Shown here: one piece after another, positions 1-7,897 of the stretch
Layout: each line of letters opens with the position of its first letter
How positions within the stretch are numbered: the stretch's first letter is position 1
Assembly: GCA_036703315.1 (NCBI GenBank)
Contig: DATNPH010000127.1
Span: 1-25,067, forward strand
DNA length: 25,067 nt
Reading direction: 5' to 3'
From: DATNPH01 sp036703315
Lineage (GTDB): Bacteria; Cyanobacteriota; Cyanobacteriia; Cyanobacteriales; Coleofasciculaceae
Notes under the pieces: model-generated
Seen by the model: the letters and a program-made list of their open reading frames with translations, nothing else
Databases searched by the model: none
Told to the model about the DNA's origin: nothing
Program-made: the position numbers and the translations under genes

Positions 1-141
1 TTTCGACCCTAGGAGATCGCTCGTCCTGATCACAACTGCTATAGGTAGAGAAGGGTGACACATTTCCGATTAGGCGTATGACTGGATGAATGATGGCTCA
101 CCCTACCTCTTTAGACCTGGTAACGTCGCATCCCCAGAGGG
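1..141. repeat. Left terminal inverted repeat (TIR), possible hairpin telomere
   Basis: Bases 1-141 are an exact reverse complement of bases 24927-25067; I compared them base by base. Similarity then continues imperfectly: 142-178 is diverged and shorter than its partner, while 179-240 matches the reverse complement of 24818-24879 with one difference, the centre base of the 17-bp palindrome. The outermost bases read TTTCGACCCTAGGAGATCGC. Long identical inverted termini are typical of linear replicons. With a telomere-resolvase-like gene in the same window, hairpin telomeres are the likely explanation. An assembly artefact that copied one end onto the other cannot be excluded from sequence alone. 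Confidence 0.85.
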
Positions 142-182
142 CGCAATCTGCTACAAGTTGCTGCAATCTATTATTATTGCTG

Positions 183-199
183 TGTCTAACGGTTAGACA
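183..199. repeat. 17-bp palindrome, copy 1 (left subterminal)
   Basis: TGTCTAACGGTTAGACA: two 8-base arms around a single centre base (here G). It is one of seven copies in the window, lies inside the extended left TIR, and mirrors the copy at 24859-24875. The inner flank is CAGATAGGAAAAAATTGG and the outer flank is GCTG, the same arrangement as at the right end. Function unknown; a protein-binding site is likely. Confidence 0.85.
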
Positions 200-255
200 G
201 ATAGGAAAAAATTGGCGGGTAACTCACTCATATCACCCCTTCAGTTATTCAACGG

Positions 256-299
256 CAACCCGTTCTATCTCTAACTGGTTCATCTTTCCTAACCAGTAC
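256..299. promoter_or_regulatory. Degenerate TAACNNGTTA array just inside the left TIR
   Basis: Three weak matches to the 10-bp palindrome TAACNNGTTA start at 256 (CAACCCGTTC), 272 (TAACTGGTTC) and 290 (TAACCAGTAC). Spacing is 16-18 bases, similar to the better arrays upstream of the resolvase copies. No resolvase reading frame follows, so I read this as a decayed resolvase promoter left at this end. Confidence 0.4.
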
Positions 300-937
300 G
301 GCTGTATGACCGCAGGCGATCGCCACCTCTGCCAGCGCTCCTCTACAGGCTTACTTGTGGGACTTTAGAGCGCTCTTAGCTCACTAGACCTGGTAGGCTC
401 ACATCTTTAAAATGGGCGATCGCCTTGATTTACGCGAACTTGTATCGTAACTCCGAGCGCTTTACGCGAACCGCTCATACCCTCGGACTTTTTTTCCCTA
501 GGGTGGAATTGATGGCGCTCGCTTCCTTGAATCGCTCCTCCCTCTGCCCTCTAAAATCGCCTCTACCAGGTTCAGGGTACTTTCTTCTCGTCCATCCCTA
601 TGTGGCATCGGCTCTTATTTCCCGGCTTCTGGTCAGACACGCGCTGCGTTTTTGAAGACTCTGGTGGAAACGTTCGGAAGGGGCAAGGAAGTAGCTGTGA
701 GGGTATTGGGCAGTAATATTTCTCATTTGAGTGCCTTCTTGATTCCTGTGAGTAAGGGTAGCAGTAATCCATCAGTAACAGATGATTCAAGGCGCTTAGC
801 TCGACTCCTACCAGAAACTACCGGAAACCACCGCAAAATCTTGTTGCCAGCTCAAAACGTGTGTGATAGAGTGAAAATTTTTCCTAAGTTCCATCAACCG
901 CACCACTGAACACTAATATTTAAGGTATAAAACAGCA
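300..937. other. Gene-free subterminal region
   Basis: I see no convincing gene here. Short open frames lack plausible composition and ribosome binding sites. The stretch has HIP1 sites at about 316 and 416, and contains the 105-bp direct repeat (610-714) plus a following segment at about 761-818 that is diverged from 3205-3264. It looks like decayed, rearranged plasmid DNA. Confidence 0.6.
610..714 (+). repeat. 105-bp direct repeat, copy A, flanking the R-M cassette
   Basis: Starts GGCTCTTATTTCCC and ends GGGTATTGGGCAGT. It matches 2908-3012 in the same orientation with two mismatches in 105 bases. TGGCAT lies just before both copies. Together the copies bracket the restriction-modification genes and a resolvase scrap. 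They could be duplicated target DNA, recombination sites or remnants of a duplicated ancestral segment. Confidence 0.9.
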
Positions 938-1186
938 TCAACTATTATTAGGAAGGTTCCATGTGTCTTCCGTGTAGCTAGCGATTTCCTCATATCCTGA
1001 GATAGGAGCGTTAACATCTATCGCAAAGCAATGAAAATAAATATCTGTATCGGTACCTCTATAATGCTCAATACCATCTTCCATTGCTTTAATCGCAAGT
1101 TCATATGATGTATAAACTCCTAACCCTTCGCCAAAACTGCATTCAGAGCTTAAATCAAAAACAAAATAAACTTTTTGATTTTGCAT
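938..1186 (-). CDS. Small hypothetical protein in the R-M operon
   Basis: An 82-residue acidic, aromatic-rich protein with no signal peptide or membrane segment. I do not recognise the family. Its ATG lies three bases after the TGA stop of the upstream nuclease gene on the same strand, so translation is probably coupled to the nuclease. Base composition matches the AT-rich R-M cassette. That position could suit a nuclease partner, an inhibitor or a control protein, but nothing in the sequence decides between them, and no helix-turn-helix of the usual C-protein type is evident. Confidence 0.6.
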   Translation of the reverse strand: MQNQKVYFVFDLSSECSFGEGLGVYTSYELAIKAMEDGIEHYRGTDTDIYFHCFAIDVNAPISGYEEIASYTEDTWNLPNNS

Positions 1187-1189
1187 TTG

Positions 1190-1798
1190 TCAATTCTCCC
1201 TGATAATCCAAGTTGCAAACTCTGTAAAAGTATATACAGCAATTAGTTTACCTTCAACTTGACTTTTCGCCCATTCAACAGCTTTTTTACCAATTCCCTT
1301 ATTCATATACTGTCCATCGATAATTAAAACTGTTTCAAAAGGATACCTTTCTTTTATATTTAAAATTGTATAAGGTAGCTTTTGATAAGCACTACCACCA
1401 ATATCTTGCCACTTAGATTCAACTATAAGCCCATTTCGGAAGCGAGGTATTCCTTGGCAGAAAATATCAACTACTAAATCATTATCCCAAATTCCCTTAG
1501 AAGGTAATTGATATCTAGGTCGAACTTTATATCCTCTTTCTTCCAAAAGACTTTTAATTAAATATTCTGAAGACCTTCCAGAAGCATTAGCACGGCTACC
1601 TCCACTTATAGCAGGTAGCACAGAATCGTCATAATTGACGCTTAATTCCCACCTTGAGCAATTAGTCTCAGCACCAATATCTACATTATCTAGTCTTTCA
1701 ATCTTCAACTCTACGCAATAATGTCTTTCATCTCTGATAAGAACATCATGCATACAATTAGCACAACTGACGGGTGATTCAGAAGATATTTCCACCAT
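1190..1798 (-). CDS. PD-(D/E)XK superfamily restriction endonuclease (putative type II)
   Basis: A 202-residue protein. The N-terminus carries four cysteines (C12, C15, C28, C47) in a CxxC-C-C arrangement that probably binds zinc. Residues about 74-165 look like a PD-(D/E)XK nuclease core: helix GRSSEYLIKSLLEERGY, then D111 in VVDIF, then the E127-x-K129 pair in VESKW, followed by a strand ending LIIDG. It is transcribed divergently from an MT-A70 adenine methyltransferase 133 bases away, the classic layout of a type II restriction-modification pair. Cleavage of unmodified DNA is inferred from this pairing; the recognition sequence cannot be read. AT-rich composition and lack of HIP1 sites suggest acquisition from elsewhere. 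Confidence 0.75.
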   Translation of the reverse strand: MVEISSESPVSCANCMHDVLIRDERHYCVELKIERLDNVDIGAETNCSRWELSVNYDDSVLPAISGGSRANASGRSSEYLIKSLLEERGYKVRPRYQLPSKGIWDNDLVVDIFCQGIPRFRNGLIVESKWQDIGGSAYQKLPYTILNIKERYPFETVLIIDGQYMNKGIGKKAVEWAKSQVEGKLIAVYTFTEFATWIIREN

Positions 1799-1837
1799 CT
1801 TGAGAAATAATTAAATTAGAGACATTATAACCAAGAT

Positions 1838-1930
1838 TGTAGTGACAAGTTTTATTACAAGTTTTACACTACACCATAAGCCAATGTATAGTAACGTAGT
1901 GACAAAGATTTCCAATAAATTGACACTACA
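1838..1930. promoter_or_regulatory. Divergent R-M control region with two interrupted palindromes
   Basis: Two similar 36-base elements, 1838-1873 and 1895-1930, each begin with (T/C)GTAGTGACAA and end with CACTACA, so GTAGTG and CACTAC form inverted arms. Their starts are 57 bases apart and the second ends one base before the methyltransferase ATG. The duplication in an R-M divergent promoter suggests an operator pair. A possible -10 (TATAGT, 1887-1892) lies between them. The binding protein is unknown; the methyltransferase's extra N-terminal domain or the nuclease's zinc motif are candidates. Confidence 0.55.
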
Positions 1931-1931
1931 A

Positions 1932-2729
1932 ATGGCATTCATAAGAGCTAACACAAGAAACGGAAAAAACTACTATTCTTTAGTGGAATCTAAACGTGTT
2001 AGTGGAAGTAATACACCTAGGCAGAAATCTAAGTATCTTGGAACATATCAAAAAGCTTGTCTTGCTATCAAAGAACTGAACATTTCGCAAGACGAGAAAG
2101 AAAATTTTTTGCTCTGCATCAAGGAAAAAGAAGGAAAACAAAATCCTGATCTTTATAACCTACCAACAAAAAAGTATAGTTGTATTGTTATTGATCCCCC
2201 TTGGTTCTATAAACTAAGAAAAGATGACAATACACATAGAAATCGAATACCTTATCCACCTATGAAAATAGAGGAAATTCTAAAGTTACCAATTCCTGAA
2301 CTGTGTGAAGAAAAAGGAACTGTATTATGGTTATGGTTTACAAATAATCATATGATAGAAGCTGGAGAATGCATACAAAAGTGGGGATTCACGTTAAAAA
2401 CAATTCTTACATGGGAAAAAATTTCTAAAAAGGGAACGACTCGAATTGGAACTGGACATTGGCTGAGGAATTGCACAGAACATTGTATTCTAGCAACTCA
2501 TGGTAATGTGACTAGCTTTTCACACTCGAAGCGATTGACTAATGAACCTACAATTTTGAAAGCTCCAAGAAGAGAACACTCAAGAAAACCTGATGAATTT
2601 TATAGTTTAGTTGAACACTTATGTGATGGTACAAGGCTAGAGATGTTTGCTAGACAACAAAGAGAAGGATGGGATACTTGGGGTAATGAAGTAAACAAGT
2701 TTGATAGAGATATGGGAGATAGAGACTAA
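1932..2729 (+). CDS. MT-A70 family adenine-N6 DNA methyltransferase
   Basis: From the ATG at 1932 the protein is 265 residues. A GTG at 1842 would add 30 residues, but that start sits inside the first operator-like repeat, so I prefer 1932. The catalytic DPPW motif is at about residues 88-91, followed by WLWFTNN and a C-terminal block with REHSRKPDEFYSLVE and EMFARQQREGWDTWGNE, all typical of MT-A70 methyltransferases (the M.MunI-like group in type II systems). The first 50 residues, with RNGKNYYSLVESKRV and PRQKSKYLGTYQKA, resemble the start of IS4/IS1634-type transposases and are an unusual extension. Presumably it methylates the site cut by the divergent nuclease. AT-rich; no HIP1. Confidence 0.85.
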   Translation: MAFIRANTRNGKNYYSLVESKRVSGSNTPRQKSKYLGTYQKACLAIKELNISQDEKENFLLCIKEKEGKQNPDLYNLPTKKYSCIVIDPPWFYKLRKDDNTHRNRIPYPPMKIEEILKLPIPELCEEKGTVLWLWFTNNHMIEAGECIQKWGFTLKTILTWEKISKKGTTRIGTGHWLRNCTEHCILATHGNVTSFSHSKRLTNEPTILKAPRREHSRKPDEFYSLVEHLCDGTRLEMFARQQREGWDTWGNEVNKFDRDMGDRD

Positions 2730-2731
2730 TC

Positions 2732-2906
2732 TCACTTCTGCTGAGACTTCAGAGCCTCACTATCTAACAATCGCTCGTTGACCAATTCCAAAATCTTGGT
2801 AATTTTCTCAGCTCCGTGACGCTTGTTGTAGTAAGTCTCAGTCTTAGTAGGGTCTTTAGCATTTTGCATTCCATGCTTACTGTTGTGGCTTATGACCTCA
2901 TTGGCA
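2732..2906 (-). pseudogene. C-terminal fragment of a telomere resolvase gene
   Basis: On the minus strand this encodes about the last 58 residues of the protein at 15918-17687: HANEVISHNSKHGMQNAKDP, then TETYYNKRHGAEKITKIL, ending SEALKSQQK and a TGA stop. Homology stops abruptly at about 2906, where the 105-bp direct repeat starts. The fragment lacks every catalytic residue, so it is a relic. It differs from the intact gene at several residues, so it is not a very recent duplication. It shows that a third resolvase copy once lay here. Confidence 0.85.
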
Positions 2907-2907
2907 T

Positions 2908-3012
2908 GGCTCTTATTTCCCAGCTTCTGGTCAGACACGCGCTGCGTTTTTGAAGACTCTGGTGGAAACGTTCGGAAGGGGCAAGGAATTAGCTGTGAGG
3001 GTATTGGGCAGT
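2908..3012 (+). repeat. 105-bp direct repeat, copy B, flanking the R-M cassette
   Basis: Partner of 610-714 with 103 of 105 bases identical. Its left edge abuts the truncated resolvase fragment, so the repeat marks a recombination junction. Downstream, 3205-3264 also resembles 761-818 at lower identity, which suggests the two flanks descend from one ancestral segment. Confidence 0.9.
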
Positions 3013-3592
3013 GATCAGGGGCTTGGGGTGTTAAGGGATATTACTTTTGAAATACCGAAAAATTTTGTTACAGGAATTAATCTCTACCCTTCACTCTTGC
3101 TCCCATTTCGGCATTTTCAGCCCTTCACGCAGATGATTATCGGAACTAGACCGCAACATTCCTTAATTACCCTTCAATCGCTGTTTGACCGACGCTGGCA
3201 ACGGCAACAGTAAGCCATCCAGCAACAGATGATTCAACGCTGACAGCTCGACTCCTACGAGAAACGCTGCCACCTTCTCCCAATCAATCGCCCATTGCAT
3301 CCGCTGTAAATCTGGGAACACAAGCCAGAGCGGACTGACCAAAGCGGCTAGGTAGCTGATTACTGATGACTGAGCGCAGCTGTGGCTGGAAAAGGAGCGA
3401 TCGCTTTGGCGACGAGCGCTGGCTAAAGTTGTCACGAATACGCTCTAACGAGTTCATCAAACCTAACTAGTTCCCTCGAACAACACCGGACTATACGCCG
3501 GATACATAGACACAGTAGACTAGACAATCTTCTAGAATCTGTGAGCTATGAGGAGTAGAATCTAAACGCCACAGATATAAACGCTATTGGAA
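3013..3592. other. Gene-free region between the repeat and a small gene
   Basis: No convincing coding frame. It contains the diverged partner (3205-3264) of 761-818, a HIP1 site near 3397, and a small inverted repeat CCGG-ACTATACG-CCGG near 3487. The last 60 bases are AT-rich and probably hold the promoter of the gene at 3593. Confidence 0.5.
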
Positions 3593-3841
3593 ATGAGGCT
3601 ACTGAGAATTGGTAACTATTTAATCAACCCTTTATGTATTGTTCAAGCTTGGACTAATTTTGATGCCTCAGAAGTAAAGATCCGCTTGTTGTGTAACGAC
3701 ACAATAATAGGGGACTTAAGCCCGTGTGTCGTAGAAAGTGAAGGAAAGTTAGAAAAAATGGATAATACAGACCTTACTCTTATTGGAGAGGAGGCTCAAG
3801 CCCTAAAAGCTTACCTTGATAATTTTGAAGATTTATATTAG
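3593..3841 (+). CDS. Small hypothetical protein
   Basis: 82 residues from the ATG at 3593 (a TTG six bases upstream is possible). Begins MRLLRIGNYLINPLCIVQAW and ends in the acidic tail LKAYLDNFEDLY. Strand-rich N-terminus with a probable C-terminal helix; no membrane segment, signal peptide or known motif. It stands alone on the plus strand. Composition is plausible for a real cyanobacterial protein of unknown function, but no paralogue or context gives a role. Confidence 0.55.
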   Translation: MRLLRIGNYLINPLCIVQAWTNFDASEVKIRLLCNDTIIGDLSPCVVESEGKLEKMDNTDLTLIGEEAQALKAYLDNFEDLY

Positions 3842-3918
3842 CCCAACCAAGGGGGATTTTAAGAGGTCATTATAAATCTCCTATCTTCCAAGCAATACCA
3901 TACTCAATTCGAGCCAGG

Positions 3919-4119
3919 TTATTCATTTCCTAACTCCTTAATCCTTGCTTCTAGATTCTTATAGGCTTGATAGTCTTCAGTCTTTAGAGTCAAGCCCATC
4001 TGAACAAGTTTTAGCTTCAAAAGCACTAGGTTAGTTTTAGTCGTCGCTTCACTAATAGCTTTTTTACATTCAGCTAAGCGCTTATCAATTTCAGGCATTC
4101 GTTTATTAAAGTCACTCAC
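3919..4119 (-). CDS. Small coiled-coil hypothetical protein
   Basis: 66 residues, nearly all helical and charged, with heptad-like leucines (LVLLKLKLVQMGLTL, LEARIKELGNE). The start is a GTG at 4119, with a purine-rich AGAGAGG about 10 bases upstream. It follows the large ATPase gene by 18 bases and is probably the last gene of the minus-strand operon. It may be an oligomerisation partner of the coiled-coil ATPase; that is inferred only from position and shape. Confidence 0.55.
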   Translation of the reverse strand: MSDFNKRMPEIDKRLAECKKAISEATTKTNLVLLKLKLVQMGLTLKTEDYQAYKNLEARIKELGNE

Positions 4120-4137
4120 TCGCTTTACCTCTCTTAC

Positions 4138-6522
4138 TTACCGATAACCCACATCTGTTTTAGCCAATCTTTTTTTGCAAGATGGGCAGTAGTGGCGTCC
4201 ATCTTTACGGGTCGTTAATTTTGCGTCTGGATGCTGTTTACAAATAGGAGAACCGAAAGAACCTCTCGAGCCATCAAGAGCCGTTACCCCTGCGTAGTCT
4301 GGAGAGCCAGGCTGTCTTGGTTCTTCTTGCTGTGTAAGGGTTTCAGCTTTGGCGCTACCCTTTGAGTTACTGTTAGTTTTGCCAAAAAAGCCTGTGTAAT
4401 TGGCTGTATTTTTATCTTCTATTAATTGGACTAAACTATCAGGAATTGTGAAACTTTCTCCTAATAACAACTCATTACAGTTAATTTCGATAGAGTCAGG
4501 ACGTGGCAATTCAATCCATAAAGGACTTTTACCAGGAATAACAACTAAACCAAACAGGTATTTTTCGCCATCGTCTAAACCTTCATTGACCTTTTCATAA
4601 TGTTCTGAGAGTGTTATGTAATCCTTGGTAAGCTTGTCTTTCCTTGGCTTGAGTTGTGGGTTAGTTTCAATAGCATCAAAAGCGCTAGCACCCATATAAA
4701 TACAGTTCATTTGCTGCATATCAGACCATTCAAAACCAGCCCTCCCTACCTTGGGATTTTGCCCTATCAGAATTAACTTCATACCTAAGTGACGGATACG
4801 GGAAACCAAATCAATAAAGGATTCCTTCTTTTCTTTCCTCTCTAAATGAGTGTCGATTTCATCCAAAGTGTCTAAGGTTGTCACATCCCACCCATTAGCC
4901 TCGCGGTAAAGCATCTGAGATTCAATACCCTTGAGCGCTTGCTTGAGTTCATTACCTGACTTAGATACTTTAGGGATTCCCCAGTAGTCTTCACTACTAC
5001 CATGCTGCGGGTCATGTAACCGACAGTACCAAGAATGATTAGCCAAGATGGACTTAAGGAGATATCGCACCATCACACCTTTACCCTCGCCAGTCGCACC
5101 CATGACGCGGATAGTGGGCTTATGAGAGAGATTGTCTACCAGCTTCTTGACCACCTCATCTACAGGGGTTAGTAATCGCTTAGCCAGGTCGGTATTATCA
5201 ACCGCTGGCTTATTTGCCCAACGGACTAGCAGAGTTAACAACCCTGTTTCAGGGTCTAGTTTGAACTCAGGTTTATTTAAGGTATGGGTAAGCTTCTGTA
5301 AGGCGTCTGAGTGGTCATTGAGGTCTTTAGGCAGTATTAACCGTCCTGTACGGTCTGAATTGAATTCTAGAGTCGCCTCATACTGTCTGTATTCAGTCCC
5401 AGCACGGTCTAGAATCATCCCCAGCCGATAAAAGTACTCAATAACGATATTTGCTATCTTCATATCGCTTCTGATAGCACCTGGGTATTTTAAAGGCTTG
5501 CTAAGTTCCTCTACTTTTTCCTCTAGTCGCTGGATTTCACCTTTTAGCTGTTGTACAAAATCCGTTGCGTTTTTCCAGTTCGCTTCTACATCGTCAGCCG
5601 TTTTTACAGTGAATTCCTCAATAATTGCCTTAGCATTATTAGAGTTTTCAATAGCGTTCCGATTACATTCGTCTACTTTGGAGCAATACTCTTTAAGTAG
5701 TAACTTGTATCTCTCCTCAAGCGCTTGGTAACTTTCATTCCACTCGTCAAGGTCTTTTTCTTTTTCTTGATTTGAGAGTTTAGCTATAGCCTGAATACAC
5801 TTAGTTTTGATGTTGGCTAAATCATCGTTGCAGACATAGTAAAGGCTCAACAGGTCTGCTAGGCTATCCCACTTCTTGGGCGTTTCACTAAGCTTTGCCT
5901 CGTATTCTGCAATCAATCCTTGCCCTTCTCTCAACAAGTCAGTTAGCCGCTCGGTAAGTTTTGGGTACTGTTCACGCTTGGTATTGACAAGGGAACAGAG
6001 CCTAGTGTCCCATTCATCCAGTGACTCTTCAACGGCAACTCTTGCCGTATCCAGTAAGCGGTCTAATTCACCCGTTACTCGCTCTAACAGCTGCTGCTGA
6101 CTTTGACGCTGTGCCATCAAGCCATCAATTTGGTTTTGTAGCTGGGCTAACTGGTTTCCTGACTGATTTAACTCCTGACTCAAGGCTTCTATCTTCTTGA
6201 ATCTTTTGCCATTGTCAGCTCTCAATGTGTGTATTTCATTGTCTTTTGAGACAAGCAAATCATTTTGCAAGCTCACTTCAATACGATGATGTGAAGTCAA
6301 ATCATCAACGTGTTGTCTAGCTACCTGCAAATGCTTCCTTCTGGTAACTATCGACGCTGTGAACGCTCCTAATCCGCTTCCTATCCCGATGTATCCCACG
6401 GCTCTAGCTGGGGAGAATAGCAGGATGCCACTGAGTACCACACTGCCTAAACTGAGGACACCAAAAAAGTCAGTTGAGTTATTGAGTTTCGCTTCTAAAT
6501 CTTTCTGCCTTACCATTACCAT
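4138..6522 (-). CDS. Membrane-anchored coiled-coil P-loop ATPase (FtsK/HerA or coupling-protein-like)
   Basis: 794 residues. Residues about 19-59 form a hydrophobic hairpin, probably two membrane helices; about 75-345 are predicted coiled coil. The ATPase core follows: Walker A GATGEGKG at 475-482 and Walker B-like TLDTLDEID ending at about 557, then an LILIGQNPK sensor-like strand at 583-591. The extreme C-terminus holds a zinc ribbon, with C-x3-H and CPSC pairs. This architecture resembles hexameric DNA-pumping ATPases of the FtsK/HerA and type IV coupling protein group. No relaxase or secretion genes are visible, so a role in partition or segregation is as likely as conjugation. GGGG precedes the doubled ATGGTAATGGTA start. 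It sits near the end of the plasmid backbone operon. Confidence 0.7.
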   Translation of the reverse strand: MVMVRQKDLEAKLNNSTDFFGVLSLGSVVLSGILLFSPARAVGYIGIGSGLGAFTASIVTRRKHLQVARQHVDDLTSHHRIEVSLQNDLLVSKDNEIHTLRADNGKRFKKIEALSQELNQSGNQLAQLQNQIDGLMAQRQSQQQLLERVTGELDRLLDTARVAVEESLDEWDTRLCSLVNTKREQYPKLTERLTDLLREGQGLIAEYEAKLSETPKKWDSLADLLSLYYVCNDDLANIKTKCIQAIAKLSNQEKEKDLDEWNESYQALEERYKLLLKEYCSKVDECNRNAIENSNNAKAIIEEFTVKTADDVEANWKNATDFVQQLKGEIQRLEEKVEELSKPLKYPGAIRSDMKIANIVIEYFYRLGMILDRAGTEYRQYEATLEFNSDRTGRLILPKDLNDHSDALQKLTHTLNKPEFKLDPETGLLTLLVRWANKPAVDNTDLAKRLLTPVDEVVKKLVDNLSHKPTIRVMGATGEGKGVMVRYLLKSILANHSWYCRLHDPQHGSSEDYWGIPKVSKSGNELKQALKGIESQMLYREANGWDVTTLDTLDEIDTHLERKEKKESFIDLVSRIRHLGMKLILIGQNPKVGRAGFEWSDMQQMNCIYMGASAFDAIETNPQLKPRKDKLTKDYITLSEHYEKVNEGLDDGEKYLFGLVVIPGKSPLWIELPRPDSIEINCNELLLGESFTIPDSLVQLIEDKNTANYTGFFGKTNSNSKGSAKAETLTQQEEPRQPGSPDYAGVTALDGSRGSFGSPICKQHPDAKLTTRKDGRHYCPSCKKRLAKTDVGYR

Positions 6523-6538
6523 TACCCCTTAAAGAAAT

Positions 6539-6560
6539 CCCCTAGACAAAAAGCTAGGGG
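6539..6560 (-). terminator. Intra-operon hairpin between the AT-hook gene and the ATPase gene
   Basis: CCCCTAG (6539-6545) pairs with CTAGGGG (6554-6560) around an 8-base loop. Read on the minus strand, the stem is followed by GATTTCTTT. It could be a weak or partial terminator, or an RNA-stabilising hairpin that separates expression of the upstream small genes from the large ATPase. Confidence 0.45.
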
Positions 6561-6577
6561 ACTGTTACCCAATCGGA

Positions 6578-7327
6578 CTAATTCAAGTCGTCTAAGTCTT
6601 GTCTGAAGCTCTCTGAAAGCTGTGTGAGCTTTGGCTCTAGCGCTTGCTTGGCTTCTGTTGCCGCAATCCTCAAGCTGCTAATTTGGGAGTTTTTCAAGCT
6701 CAATCGCTCATCCCATTCCAAATCGATTAGGTCGGTAATCCGCCGCATACCCGTTAGCGTCTTTTGCCCTTGCAATAATCGCTCATTAGCTTGGTCGAAT
6801 TTGTTGACGGCAATATCTTTGTTAACCCCAGCTGTTTGGAAATTGATGTATTTAGTCTCGTTATTGACCCCAGTTATGGCAAAATCAAGAACCAGACCTT
6901 CCAATTTGCGATAGTCGTTAGCCGTTCTAACAACGTCCTGATTCAACCCAATATTCGCCGCTACAATCCGCAGGGTTTGACGTTTCTTTTCTATTGACTC
7001 AACCGATTTATCTGCATCCTCCTTTGAGGTTTCTTGCAGGGAGGATGAGTTACTGAACAGGTCACTAGCAAAGTAGTTGTTAGGCTCAAACACTGGGAAG
7101 GTTAAGCCATGGTCAATTTGGGATAAGCCCGTATATGATTTAGGGTCGCTAGCTCTTTCTACAACCGTAGAAGCTTTTGATGAGCTAGGAGAGTCTTGAG
7201 GTGCTGATGAACTCGATGTAGGTGTAAGACTTGGTGCTGACTCCGTTTCAGATACAGGTGGCTTAGGTGGACGCCCTCTCTTTTTTTGTCCTACACCACG
7301 AGATTTGTTAATGAGGCTCTTTGCCAT
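6578..7327 (-). CDS. Plasmid protein with AT-hook-like N-terminus
   Basis: 249 residues. Residues 15-23 read KKRGRPPKP, a classic AT-hook that binds the minor groove of AT-rich DNA. A disordered Ser/Thr/Pro-rich linker extends to about residue 60. The C-terminal half is helical and charged (LLQGQKTLTGMRRITDLIDL, AATEAKQALEPKLTQLSESF). No enzymatic motif. It lies just upstream of the coiled-coil ATPase in the same operon and could serve as its DNA adaptor; that is inference. No family name recognised. Confidence 0.65.
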   Translation of the reverse strand: MAKSLINKSRGVGQKKRGRPPKPPVSETESAPSLTPTSSSSAPQDSPSSSKASTVVERASDPKSYTGLSQIDHGLTFPVFEPNNYFASDLFSNSSSLQETSKEDADKSVESIEKKRQTLRIVAANIGLNQDVVRTANDYRKLEGLVLDFAITGVNNETKYINFQTAGVNKDIAVNKFDQANERLLQGQKTLTGMRRITDLIDLEWDERLSLKNSQISSLRIAATEAKQALEPKLTQLSESFRQDLDDLN

Positions 7328-7362
7328 AAGTTGCAGTTCCTATCTAGGCTGTAAACAAAGTG

Positions 7363-7451
7363 AAGCCCCTACGAAAGGGGCATGGTTACAATTAGCGGGG
7401 CTTTGATGCGATCGCGGTTGTCTGTGAGCGTGAGCCATCCGGACGGCTCAC
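7363..7451. promoter_or_regulatory. Structured intergenic region with competing hairpins
   Basis: The 217-base gap between two operon genes is rich in dyads. GCCCCT (7365-7370) pairs with AGGGGC (7376-7381), or alternatively AAGCCCC (7363-7369) pairs with GGGGCTT (7397-7403); the two pairings exclude each other. A second hairpin, 7430-7451, is a 22-base palindrome with one mismatch (GTGAGCCATCC/GGACGGCTCAC). A HIP1 site lies between. It may be an attenuator or an RNA-processing site within the operon. Confidence 0.4.
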
Positions 7452-7544
7452 GGTCGTGGTGACCACAACCCAAGATTCATTCCGGCTTATGGTCTGGCTA
7501 ACGCTTGGAATTGGGGCGAATTCTTCTGACTGCTTGCTCATTGG

Positions 7545-7811
7545 TTACTCCAGATAAGTTGTAGGGTCATTTATCACGGTCAAACCTTCGTTGCATCCGG
7601 CGATCGCGTCACTAATGGCTGTTGTCAGGTCAGCTAGTTGGGGGTATCTTTGAGCCGTCCCAAGTGCCGATTCGAGCTTCACACGGCATTCTGTGAGCAC
7701 TTCAAGCAGGTAAGCTTCATCAGCCGGGGTAAAAGCTGATTGAGAAGGCTTTGCCCCTTGTATGGGCGATCTCTGCCATTGCTGAAAAGATTGAAATTGA
7801 GGGGATATCAT
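7545..7811 (-). CDS. Small hypothetical protein in the backbone operon
   Basis: 88 residues, glutamine-rich at the start (MISPQFQSFQQWQRSPIQG) and then helical (DEAYLLEVLTECRVKLESAL). No known motif or membrane segment. It starts 87 bases after the frame-shifted reading frame ends, on the same strand, and precedes the structured gap. The GGAGGC six bases before its ATG is a good ribosome binding site. Function unknown. Confidence 0.6.
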   Translation of the reverse strand: MISPQFQSFQQWQRSPIQGAKPSQSAFTPADEAYLLEVLTECRVKLESALGTAQRYPQLADLTTAISDAIAGCNEGLTVINDPTTYLE

Positions 7812-7897
7812 TGTGTTTGCCTCCTTGATGTGTTGGGGCAGAGCGTCAGCGGTGAGTTTTTGCAGTGCTAGCCGTTGGCGCTCTCGACCCGATTGAT

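Noticed and set aside
90..368. 92-codon frame starting inside the left TIR
   Set aside because: It runs through the TIR and the palindrome, and its partner at the right end is not open in the same way; composition is not protein-like.
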